A stretch of 64,000 nt of DNA from Pagrus major. Taxonomy: Eukaryota > Chordata > Actinopteri > Spariformes > Sparidae. This document shows positions 39,007 through 50,900 of this stretch, piece after piece. The stretch spans positions 6,490,847 to 6,554,846 of the forward strand of contig NC_133223.1 of assembly GCF_040436345.1 (NCBI RefSeq). The letters are read 5' to 3'. The position numbers were made by a program, and so were the translations under genes. The notes below the pieces were generated by a model. It was not told where the DNA came from. It did no database searches and saw only the letters and a list, made by a program, of their open reading frames with translations. The first letter of the stretch is position 1. Each line of letters begins with the position of its first letter.

Positions 39007-39818
39007 GGGGGAGGAGATAATGAATGCATTTTCATTTAATCCTCCGTGAGTTTCTCATTGTACTGATTCAAATCAGACAAGATGACAAATACACAGTTAG
39101 CAGTATATTACCACTTTTCTGCTGTCCAACCAACCAGGCAAAATATCACTGTCTGATTTCCCTCAAGTGGTAAAATACTCACAAAACCTTTTCAATATGT
39201 TCAGTTATATCAGCCAAAACATGTTGGTATGATGCTCCTCAGTGAGTGGTTCTGCTGATCAGTTGGCTGATAAGGCCAATCCCTGAAGGACTCAGCACTG
39301 CCTCACTGTTCTTCTTCAGATCCAAAGCAACAGAGACATTAGCTCAACACTGGGATCAACAGAACGACCGTTTGCCTGCGATATATCATCTGTCCCTGAA
39401 AAAATAAACAGTACAAATATAAACTAATATGTTGCCATCATGCCTGCTCACAGTGTGTTTTGTAAATGCTCATTTTTTTTTATCAACTCTGAGCTCATTT
39501 CTTTGGGTTCTTACAGGGTGTCTATGCAGTTTATGGGACCTGCTTCATATGTAATAGTTGATACCAGGTGAACAAAGATCAGGTGAAGTGTTAGTCAGCA
39601 ATTAAATATTGTACAGACGGAAATTTCACTGATTTTTCTGTCCTAGATTAAAACCTTGCACCACAAGAAGGACCCAGGCACCAAATCCCACTCACAAATT
39701 AATAAATACTACAGATAATTAAATGCTTCAAATATATCATAGAAGTATTGTGAGTGCCCTGGTGGTCCGTAACAGATGGTTTGTTGTTGAGTGTTGGGAC
39801 ACTCAGAGCTCCTCTCCA

Positions 39819-40376
39819 TCACAGTGTGTTGCCCATGCTGCTGCTCACCAGCCCCTTGATATTGGTGATGGGCCGGACGTCGTGCAGCTGTCTTCTGCGA
39901 TCGATGAATGTGGCCAACCGTGTTGTGTCCAGGGGCGTCTTGGAGTACTCCCCACCATGTGCACCCCCGCGACCCACCCACGGGTGCTGCAGACAGAAAG
40001 TAGCGCTAGGCCTCTTCCTGGGATCCTGCTGCAGCACCGAGGTCACAAAATCCCTAGCCGCCTGGCTCACATCACGGAAGTATTCGTCCGGAAAGCAGAA
40101 GTCCAGGCGGCAGATGTTGACGCAGGTTTCCTCCGGTGATTCATCCAGAAACGGGGAGACGCCACTGAGCATCACGTAAGCCAGCACGCCGATGCTCCAC
40201 AAGTCTGTCGCAACAGACACCGGCGTCCCGCGAATGAGCTCAGGCGCAGCAAACTCTGGGTTTCCAAGCAAGAGGTGGACATAGCGTCGGTGGGAGGACA
40301 GCTGGACGGCGTCGCCGAAGTCGATGAGCTTAATGCATGGGGTGGGAGAGTGGAGGTCGACCATGATGTTCTCAGG
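39819..40376 (-). CDS. kalrn: kalrn last exon: kinase C-lobe and stop
   Basis: Acceptor cctgcag. Begins [10 protein letters not shown] and contains [11 protein letters not shown] (DFG intact), [37 protein letters not shown] and the tail [20 protein letters not shown], ending GNTL then stop at 39819. The exon adds 185 residues. The tail after the kinase is conserved in kalirin and Trio. Confidence 0.96.
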   Translation of the reverse strand, partial: PENIMVDLHSPTPCIKLIDFGDAVQLSSHRRYVHLLLGNPEFAAPELIRGTPVSVATDLWSIGVLAYVMLSGVSPFLDESPEETCVNICRLDFCFPDEYFRDVSQAARDFVTSVLQQDPRKRPSATFCLQHPWVGRGGAHGGEYSKTPLDTTRLATFIDRRRQLHDVRPITNIKGLVSSSMGNTL

Positions 40377-41882
40377 CTGCAGGACAGAGAAATCACAAAC
40401 AAACTGGGGATCAGGATTTTTATGTTCCCAACAAATATGACTTTTTTTAAAAAAAAATTAAAAATTACACATCTAAAATGTATTATTTATAATAAATTCC
40501 TCAATTTATAGAAAAGTTTGCAGAGAAGACATGCATCATAAAGAGCTATCCTGCACATTTAAAGGCACCAATGCAAATAGTTAAGGATAAAAATAGAACT
40601 CAGTCTTTATGTATCACACACATCTCACCTTCAGGTCCAGGTGTGCCACTCTGCAGGTGTGAAGGTGCTGCAGGGCCTCCAGTGTTTCTCTGATGAAGAA
40701 CGCCACCTTCTCCTCCATCAGCTCATCGTGGGCGACAAGGTAATCGAGCAAGCGACCATCTTCCAGCCTGACACACACACACACACACCACGTAGATTAT
40801 ATGTAACATTTAGATGAAACACCTCTACTGTGTTTTGGAGTAGACACCAGAGCGACGGACAAGACAGTTGAATGTGTAACAGTAACTCAGTTTCAATGGC
40901 AGCAGGAGTTCATGAAAGTCGATCAGACTTACAGCTCCATGATCAGCATCAGAGAGGTGGGAGACTCATATGTGTCCAACAGCGCCACCAGCTGGGGGTT
41001 CTGTACATGTAGGAGGACGTCGGCCTCATGAGCCACCTGCTCCTTCTTCTGCATCTTCTTACTCACAAACTTAACTGCAACCTGAACAGAAGAAAAAGGG
41101 ACATGTCCTCTGAGACAAGACAATACAAGTCACTGCAACCTGAAACAAGCAAAAATTATTTCACAGTCAAATATACAGATCTACTGATGTTTAGGAGAAA
41201 CACAGCCATCACTTTAACTTAACACACAAACACAAACTTCACTGAAACATGAAATGCATAAAAAATAAACACATTTACCAAATATAAGAAAACAAACTTA
41301 AAATGAACAATAATACACTGACACATTTGACTATAACATAGTAATAAAATGACTTGTTTGAAACTGAAAAACTTCACTGCCATCTTTAACTTCAGTGCAC
41401 TGAAGAACACAGAAACACATTTTACATCAACATGTCGACAAGTCAGAGTGTGAGGCAAGTCCTACCTCTTTCTTTGTTGACTTGTTGAGACATTTTCTCA
41501 CCACTGAAAACCGTCCCCTGGTGAAGAGAGGGACAAACAGAGACAGGAGAGGTTAAAGAGAACAAAGGTCACACATCTCACACAATCTATCACCATCAGG
41601 CCTGAAGGTCGAGTTTGGGAAAGTCAGTGCTTTGGGACAGTTCACCTTCCAATCTCACTGATCTCAGAGAAGGTCGACTCAAAGTTTTCTTTCCACTGGA
41701 TCCCTGTTCCATCGTAGCCTGAGTCTGGACAGAAAGGAGGAGGATTAACACATTTCCATTTTCATCACTGCATGACCTTTTCTCTTGTGCCACCATCTTT
41801 ACATCATCAATACTGCATTTATCATTTGTCACTCTTGCAAAGAAAGTAAAAACAAAAATGCTGAAGTATTCTTTTGAAGAAG

Positions 41883-41933
<51 letters not shown>

Positions 41934-44900
41934 CCTACTGCTGCTGGGAAGTGTGACCATATTTGAGGGCTCGGATGGCGGGCCAACCCCCCAGCGGTTG
42001 GAGGCTCGCACTCTGAACTGGTAGTGACCTCCGGGGATCAGAGTGTCGATCTGAACACACTCCTCTCTGCTGCTGGCCACCTGCTGCCATAGCAACGAGT
42101 CTGAGGGCGAGAGGGAAGGAAAGATTTAGTCTCTTCACATGTTTTAAAGGCAGACAACACCGTCTAATACCACAACTGCTCCCCCCCACACACACACCTT
42201 CCTGTCTGTACTCCACAGTGTAGCTGCTGACAGCACTGTGAGCGGATGAAGCCGGAGGCGGCCAATGTATCATCACCGCCGTGCTGCTGGCCTCCTGGGC
42301 CACCGGTCTCCCCGGGGCTGCTGGGATACCTGCAGGAGACAAATCAGACGCACAGTCAGCAAACCCACTGCAGCTGCTTTTCCAAAGGAACATCTCAATG
42401 TTACAGAAACATTGTTAGAAATTAACAGTCTAATTCCGCTGCTTTATAAAGGTGAAACGCTCCTTTAAATCCATGCCTGTTACCTTGCACTTTAATGGAG
42501 GCGGAGGAGGAGGCAGAGCCGTGATCGTTAACAGCAACGCAGGTGTAGATCCCTGTGTCCTGAGGCATCAGATTACAGATCTTCAACAAGATGTCACCTG
42601 TATCCCTGGAGAGGAGGAGGGAGGGAGGAACAGGATTAGAGAGAAGGAAAAGAGAGAGAAGACAAGTACAGGAGAACAAAAGAATAGGAAGAGGAACATT
42701 CATTTAATCAATCTAACTGTGTAGGAATTAAATCAAACTACACACATGCTCCCAGTGTTACCTGATGTCTATAGTGAAGCGGCTGTTGCTGGTCACAGGG
42801 TTCTGGTCGGGGCCCTTCAGGGTGACGGCGGGTTTGGGTCGTCCACACACTTTACAGCAGAGGACTACAGTCTCCCCGAACGCACACACCACGTCTGACA
42901 GAGGGACGAGGAACTCCGGAGCCACTGCACACAGGAAACATATCACTGAGTACTGACTCCTCAGCTCTTTCTCCAATTTCTAGTTAGAATTAAATACTTT
43001 ACATTAAAATGTCCTTAATGTAGCTTTATTTATAGAACATACTGTATATTATACACTTTAAATATGGATTTGTACTTCAGATGGAAGCCAGTGCTGTTCA
43101 TTGAGCTATGTGACTTCAGGGGAGGGGTTGGCAGACACAGCGTGGCCTCTGGTCTGTGAACATGATTTCACACCACCTGTTTTAATTTGTCTACAGTTTA
43201 GCGCTAACCTCAACTTTGTAGAGCTCTTTACTCATAATAGCCAAGTCAGGCCTAATTCTGGCACAGTGTGGACACCCCGGCTGTGTCCTGGCACCGGATG
43301 CATTAAATGACATCCTGCTTTGGCTTACATGGCTGCCAGGGGATGTGGACTACGGCCCAGTTGGCAGCCCAGCCTTGGGGATCAGACTAGTGTAATGTGT
43401 AATGTAATTTATCATGGTCTGGCAATATTTATAAAGCAGGGGCGCTGCAAACCCAATGTAAGGCATGTTATTAGCAACTATGGTGTGCTGTATGTTACCA
43501 AAAATAGATAGAAAGTTAAAGGAACAGTTCACCCAAAAATGACAATTCAGACATAATCTCTTATCACCCATGCTGATGAAAAGTCGAAAGTTTAATCGTT
43601 TGATTTGATTTCTCAGGGCTTCAGGAGACTTGAATTTTTTTCAGTTGTTTTTCACATTTTGAAACAAGTCCCCAGCTACTTCAGTTGTTTAGCAGAATGC
43701 TGCATCACTGTTTTGCTGTGAAGCTCCAGAAATGTTTTGTGGACTATGAAACTTCACCTGACTTTCCATCAGCATGGGGGTTAAAGAGATCATGTTATGC
43801 TTTTTAGGTTTTTGCCTTCCTTTATTGCGTTATGAAGCATTTTTGTGCATGTAAAAGCTCTGCATAGTGAAAAAGTCCACACCAAAGGGAGTTACTCTCT
43901 CTCACAGAAAACACTGCTCCTCACTGCCTGAAACACCTGGTTTGGAGTCGAGCCTTCGAGTTACTTATGTGCGTCACTATGTAACGGCCTTTATATAAAT
44001 ATATATTTTTATATATTTATTCTAAAATATATACACTCCAGTCAGTCAGCAGACATACAGTTGCTACTGCTATAGCAGCATTATTTTAGATCACACTACC
44101 TTGCTTGGCATGGGATGCTGGGATGCTGCAGCAATGCACCATATGAGAAAAATCATGTGTTTTTTGAAAATTAAAGTATGTAAACCTATTTTATTAGGAC
44201 CCCCAAATAAGAGTGTGAACTATTTGCCTAATATGACCTCTTTAATAGATACTGAGTTTTCATTTTTGGGGAACTTTTCCTTTAAACAACATTATGTAGT
44301 GCAGGTGGTGAGATGTGTGCAGGAGCTTGACTTCTAAACTCAGCCTTTTGATTCATTTCATTCTTTTTTTTATTTTAACACTTCCTGATCATATATATGT
44401 AACTCCAAGGAACAAACAAAGCTGCACTAGCTGAAGCTGACACTAATGTATTAGATAAGCTGACTCAGATGATTTCATGTGTCCCTTACCTTCCTGGATG
44501 AAGTTTGGGTTGAGAAGCTGAAAAACAGATGAGGTCAACATTTAAATGAGGAGGAGTTTTCAACATGTAATACGCTTTTAAAAAAGCAGTGTAACTGCAC
44601 TATTTGTGACAAATACTGTGGTTCATGTTTTCTGTCCACACCAAGACTATTCTTTATATCGCTGTCATTTCCCAGCTGCTGAAGTAAAAAATAATCTAGT
44701 TTTGTAATGTGCTGTAGACACAAACTCAATGCAACATGTCTCCACAGTAAAGTCACAAGTCTTTTCTACGAATACATAGTGTGTGTGTACCTCCATGCCT
44801 GTCTTTGGGACAAGGTCGTCATCACAGTCTGACTCATCTGAAGTGTGAACCTCCTGGTGGAGAGTGAAGGAAGCACAGAGGAAAGTAGAGGAATGTGAGA

Positions 44901-47900
44901 GCACAGAGGGAAATGCAGGATTTAAAGAGGTGTAGGGTAAGGGAGGAGCAAAGGGAAGCAAAGAAGAGAGAAGAAATTGTTAAGAAAGGAAGAAAAGAAC
45001 AGGAATAATGGGAAAAATGCAATAAAGTTCCAAGGGAGGGAGGAACATAAGTAAAAAAAAAGAGCAGGGGAAGAACAAGAGGATAGGAGCAAGTGTAAGG
45101 AAGGATGGAGGAAAAGAAAGAATAACACAGGAAGAAAAGGAAAGTGAGGAGGATAAAGAGAATATCGAGAGTGTTTAAAACTGAGGAGAAACACTTTCAT
45201 CTTGCTGCTGTGGAGGTTTTCCAGGATCTGAAGAAGTTTGGCTGATACTCACCTGAGAGATGTTCGACTTTTCTTGAGACATCTGATGTTTTACATCACC
45301 GTTTCCTTACCCTCTCAAATGTCCTACCTCACACTAAGCAACCAACCACTGCTTACTTACTGAAGTGCTTTAAACTGCAATTCATCTAATGGCCACTAAA
45401 TGCTTGCTCTTTGCTTTTTTTGGATCTACTAAATGACAAAAGGTGAAAGTGAGAGGTACATTTCTTGGCTTTTAAACGTCAATACTGATGTCAGACTCTA
45501 CACGAACTGTATGGTTCTTTAAGTGGAGGATTTCTGTCTGAAGGTTTCTCTCATTCAGCAGCAGGCAGTCCTTTCAGGATCTTTGTCCTCAGTTTATTAC
45601 AATTTGTCTTTGTTGATTCAAATAAAGGGAAAGAGGTTTAACCCAGAGATCCTTTAAGACTCATATAAAAGCATAACAGTGCTGTAAACTTTGACTGTTG
45701 AGCATCATCTGAGCTTGTCCCCGTCTTTTACATTCATAGTTTCAAACACTTTAATCAAAAGCAACCCCTTTAAGACTGGATAGCTGCTAAGGAGAAATAC
45801 AAATGTTGTACAGATAAACAAAGGCTGTGCATTTAGCTGCATGTAGTGTTACTTCATGGTGGAAAATCAGTTTTTCTTCACATGGTGAACTTCAGAATTA
45901 AATCCATATCTGTCATGTAAAAAGTGCAGATTTAGAGCTCAAAGGGAGGTCTGCAGTGTTCGAATATATAATCTGAACCTACATCATGTGTCTGTGAACA
46001 CCATGAGGATTCACATCTAGCCAGTCTGTGTTATTGGATGTTATGAGCACGAAACAGAGCTCTATGATGTTAGAATACTACAGAAACACTGGTTAACACA
46101 GCAGAGCCAAAACAAATTCAAACTGAAATCAATAAATCACTGAACTCTACCTCTATCCATGCACAGGGAGGGAGAAATAAACCACAACGCAAAAACACAA
46201 AAAGAAATCAGACTTTATTTTACATTCAGTGCATTTGAGTGTTTGGGGTAAATCAAACTTGCAGTGCTGTGCTTCAGTGGTTCTCAACTGTCGAACATTT
46301 TTATACTTTCACGTATGTTTTCTCTTTCTGTGGACTCTGTTCACACCAACATTTCATACATGACATTTTGCACTGGAATCTATATATCCCAGTTACACTG
46401 TTGTGATTGGTGGATTTGCTTACAGGATGTTCAGTTTCTTGTAGACTTTGAGCTTTGAGACAGTTGCTGCCCAAACCTTTTATTCCTAAACCTTCTGTCA
46501 TGGTTTGTTTGGCCAATCAAAATGCTTTCACCCATTATCCAATCGCTAAATTCAGAATGTACTGAACCCAGCACTGTCAATTAAGTCTAAATTCATGTCT
46601 GATGCAAGTTGAGAACCACTGCTGGAGTCAAACAGAGACACAGCAACTACTGTGTGTGTTTGTAGGTCTGCACACACACATGCGCGCACACACACGGGTT
46701 AAGAAGAAAAATAAAAATCAACTGGGGCAACGGGCAGGTGAGGGGTTTTTCGGCACACACATGACATCACCAGCGTGCGCCATCGGCCTGCTTTTACTCA
46801 CTTTGCCCTTCGCCCTGGTGGCGGGGGAGGCGAGCGGGAGAGGGGGCGTGGTTTCTTTGGGCTTACGAAGGAGGCCATTCTCCTGACCTCTGACCAAGGA
46901 GGCGTCCTTAGCTTCTGCGCGCTTCCTGGCACGCAATGTATTCCATGACAGAGACTTCCTGTACGGTACAGGAACGAGAAACATCAACCAGCCAATCAGA
47001 GAGAAGCTCAGCGGGGTCCAGCTTAGTCTGGCTGCAGAGGCAACATGTCTGTCAGGTCAGGACTTTGGATTTTGCTGCATTTGTACATGCATAGGCAATA
47101 CAGACCACCTTCACAGCTGACATTTTGACAAGTTTATAGCAGGACAAACACATCTATGAGGGTTTGGTTCCATTGAGATGTCCCAGTGAGTCATACTGGT
47201 GAGCCAGCAGGCACAATATCAGAGCCACAAAAGAGCCCTCTAACAACTGGAATATATCGTCTTCATAAAATGTCATTTGTAGCCACATCTTCAAATCTTT
47301 TAGAGCTCACTCAGTTTTTTTTATATTATATTTCTATCTACAAAAGTATTAGCATGCTAACATTAGCTTACAACTGTGGGGAATGTTTAACATGGTAAAC
47401 TTAAACTTTAGCATGCTACAAATTTAGCAAACTGACATTATCTCACATAAATGGTAGCCTGCCATGTAAGCAATGTAACAAAGCCAGGCTAAAAGAAGAT
47501 ACCAGAGAAGGTACTGTTTGGTTAAGTCAATCAGAGCTCCTGGCAGCTGTGCTAGCCTTTGTCCATTTCTGCCACCTACATGTTTAACTGCTTGATAATT
47601 ATCCAAAACAAGCTCACAGATCCTGCGTTTTAGTTTTTTGTCCTAAATTTGATACTACCTCATTCATTGGAAAGCTCCTTTTAATAGTGAGACAACCTGG
47701 AGGTCGGGACCTTCATCGGGGTCAAAAACTGATTTTTCTGGGGGTTTGTGACTGGAAAAAAACAAAAAAAACAAAACACTGAACTAATAGACTGTAAACT
47801 ATGAGATCAATATGTGAATCTTTCTCATAAATATGAGGTAATACCCCAAAAATGAAAACACAACCTTCTTTTTAAGAAGCAGAAATGGGTTTTTATAAAA

Positions 47901-50900
47901 ACAAAATACGCTGTAAAAGCTCTCTGCTGTATTAAATTATGGCCCTCTTTCAAAATGTTTTTTTTCTGCATCATTCTCTGGTCTCCATAGCTTACTTCTA
48001 TAATGTTTGTCAGCATGTCTTCACAATCTAAATGTTTATATCCTCATGTGTTGCAGCAGAGGCTCCTGACAGGGTCACTGTTGCCTGAAGCTGCAGCCAG
48101 ACCTTTCTGATCCGTTAAGACACAGGAGAGGACGGACAGAAGGACGGAAGGACTCACTTTAATGAGACAGAGATAAAGATAGACTGGAGGAGAGAGGGAC
48201 AGAAACAGAAACATACTGTACCTTTAACACAACCAGAAACAACACTAAGCTTTTAACACTTTCAAGAATCACACCTGCAGTTCAACACACTTGTGTTGTG
48301 TTTCCTGTAGACGTAGGTGTTATGTTCATTTATGTTTTAATTATTTACTGTTATACATGAGTAGTGAAGACTCTTTTCTTTCAGATAATGTCTGTACTGG
48401 ATAAAATGAATCCTCCACAGTTCATGAAAATGTGTTTCACTGTCTCAGTATTACTTACTAAGTGTCATGTCATTTTATTTTCACCATTTTGTCTTCAACA
48501 ACACTTTTGTCAGGTTAGTGTCAGACTTGCTGTCAGTTTGGTTTAACAAAGGTTATCAGCCGTTAACACTTTCCAGACACTTTAAAGGTGCAGTATGTAA
48601 GAATTTTAATTTAAAATATTCAGAAATTAAATAAAATTAACAACAGAATGTGAATAATTAACAGTTCTGACAATATATTAAAAACACCTATGGTCCTCCC
48701 GAGCTCCTGTGCTAACTTAGCTAACTAGCAGCTACAGTTAGCAGCAGTTGTTGTTGGATTGATAATTCTTACGTATTGCACCTTTAAGAGCACTTTTTTT
48801 GAAATCATCCTGGATTCTTTTGCAAACCACAGTTAAACCTAAATGGAATGTGTAAGTATGTACCTTCTGTGGAGTGTCAAACCGATGAGGTTAGTAAAAA
48901 CTGAAACAAATAAAGTCCAAAGAAATGTCACTACACAAAAATCAAAATCAACCATACAGGGAAAAGGTGCAGACAAAGGTTTTATAGCTGTAACTCGAAG
49001 GAAAGCCTCAGTGCTGTTGATGTCTTCTTTCCTTATAGTCAGAAAATCTTAACAAATAAAACCTTGCTTTATCTGTTCACTTAAAATCTAATTCCATGCC
49101 ATACAGAAAATATAAACCTTAAAATTTAACCTTAATAATTGTTGATTTTTGTTGTTTCATCTTCCTCCTTCTAAGCTTTAGTCACTTGACTCCTAAATCT
49201 CTCATCTTCTATAGAAAAATGGAACGTAAAAGGTAAAGTTGCACACAGAAGCAGGCAAAACGCTCAGTTTCACATTTGCTGTTGTAGTTTATTTACAAAT
49301 ATTAAAAACTACAAAGAGTTAACCATCTTCATCCTAACGCAGAACAAAACAACTTCACCTTCACGTCGCTTTGCTAACTCATGCTCAAGTCCAAAAGGTT
49401 TATTTTACATATTTAAAATACATTTAAAATCATTATTATTAGACTACCAACAGTACAATGCTGACCGTTGCTATTGAACGCAACATATTGCACAGCTTGA
49501 CTTCATTCATATTTTTTCTCATCTTAAATAGTGCAAAAGGGATTTTTTTTTAAACAGGAATGTTCCAGAGCCTCAGTCGAAAAATTTACTTTGTACAGTG
49601 AACTGCTGACATAATAAACAAAATCAACATGGAGGAGGAAAAAAATCCAACTTTGTCCGTAAAATAAAATAATAATTAACAAGGCAGAAAAACAACAACA
49701 ACAACAACAACAACAAGAGGGAGAAACATAAATTTCTTTATAGATTGCCACAGACAACAAAATAAATCTTCTCCACTGCGGAGAACGGGGCTGAGTCCAC
49801 CTGAATGCCCCAGGTGAGTTTTTTTTTTTTCTTTCCAAAAACGTTAAAAAGAAAAAAAACAATTATACAAAAACAAAAGAAAAAGCAGGGTGTTAGGAAC
49901 TGAAATAAGAGTCCGGTTTTAGCTCCACATGAGTGTCAATGGTTTTCTCTGTCTGGTTTCCAGAGTCAGCTACAACTTACAAGATTTTCTATCCAGTCTG
50001 TTTCTGCAGGATAAATCTTCAGAACTCGATTACATATAAAATGATCAGTGTGTGTTTGTGTGTGTGTGTGTTTGGTTGCAAGCCTAAAATCCATTTTCAT
50101 GTAGTTGCCACAGAGCCGTAAAGTGACAATGGCTCAGAAATAAAACTGTCACTGCAGCAGGTTGACGGACATTAAGGGAGCAGTTCTGTACCTTTTACCT
50201 CCGACAAGCCAGTCAGGAGTTCGAATACCGAAAAAAAAAAAAAAGTCTCCTATGAGGTCCAGGAGTTCGTTCTTAAAGGGAGGAGGAGGAGGAGGAGGAG
50301 GAGGAGGAGGGGGAAAGTATATGAGGGGAAGAGGAGTTAGGAGGTCAGGGCAGGGAGCAGTTAGGAGCTGGGGATGGGAGCTGGTTCAAAAAGCTAAAAA
50401 AACAAAACAAACAAAAGCTTTGTCTCCACCATTCTCTCATCCCGTCCGAGTGCTTGGTTTCGAGCCCAACCAGAAGTGCATCTGTCTGCAGGTAAAGAAG
50501 TGCTGGGTGGGTGGTGGGGGACTTACTTGATGTTGTTGGCATCGGCCACTGCCGTTGGGAAAGAGGAAGTAGAAGAAGAGTCTTTTATGGACTTTGTGAG
50601 CGGGCCCAAGATGTGTCCCGGCACCCAGCCCTCCGCTGCAGGTGATTGGATGTTGGCTGGACGATAAACAAGGTACATGTTCTGCTGATTGGTGGCCAGG
50701 ATTTGGACGATCTCTCCCTGACTGACGCAGATCTCGTTCTCTTTGAGCGCCGAGTAGTCCTGAGTGACCAACATGGTGGAGGAGACGCCATTACAGCCAC
50801 CTTCACTGTCCTGAGGAGGAGAGAGGAAAGGATGGAGAAAAGAGGACAAGACAAGAGGAGCAAACACAGAGAGGAAGAGAGCGAAGAAAAGATGGAAATG

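Larger units (their letters stand above)
33204..39818. other. Intergenic DNA and 3' flank of kalrn
   Basis: No exon is recognised on either strand. 33975-34214 keeps an 80-codon minus-strand frame with no recognised domain. The kalrn 3' UTR must begin at 39818 downward; a clear poly(A) signal close to the stop was not found (tttatt on the plus strand appears near 36938). Confidence 0.45.
46959..50526. other. kalrn intron after the SH3 exon
   Basis: No internal exon is recognised. It contains the element at 48583-48788, an (AAC)n tract at 49680-49716, a GGA tract at 50280-50312 and minus-strand AATAAA signals at 49288-49293 and 49399-49404. Confidence 0.5.
49280..50526 (-). other. Candidate 3' UTR of a kalirin form ending after SH3
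   Basis: If the donor at 50526 is not used, the codon AAG is completed and TAA follows at once, ending the protein at NNIK. AATAAA signals on the minus strand lie about 1.1-1.2 kb on. Shorter kalirin forms that end near the SH3 domain are known in mammals. No transcript evidence is available here. Confidence 0.35.

Noticed and set aside
39709..40179. Plus-strand frames of 138-141 codons
   Set aside because: Antisense shadows of the kalrn last exon; the minus strand has kinase motifs in the same bases.
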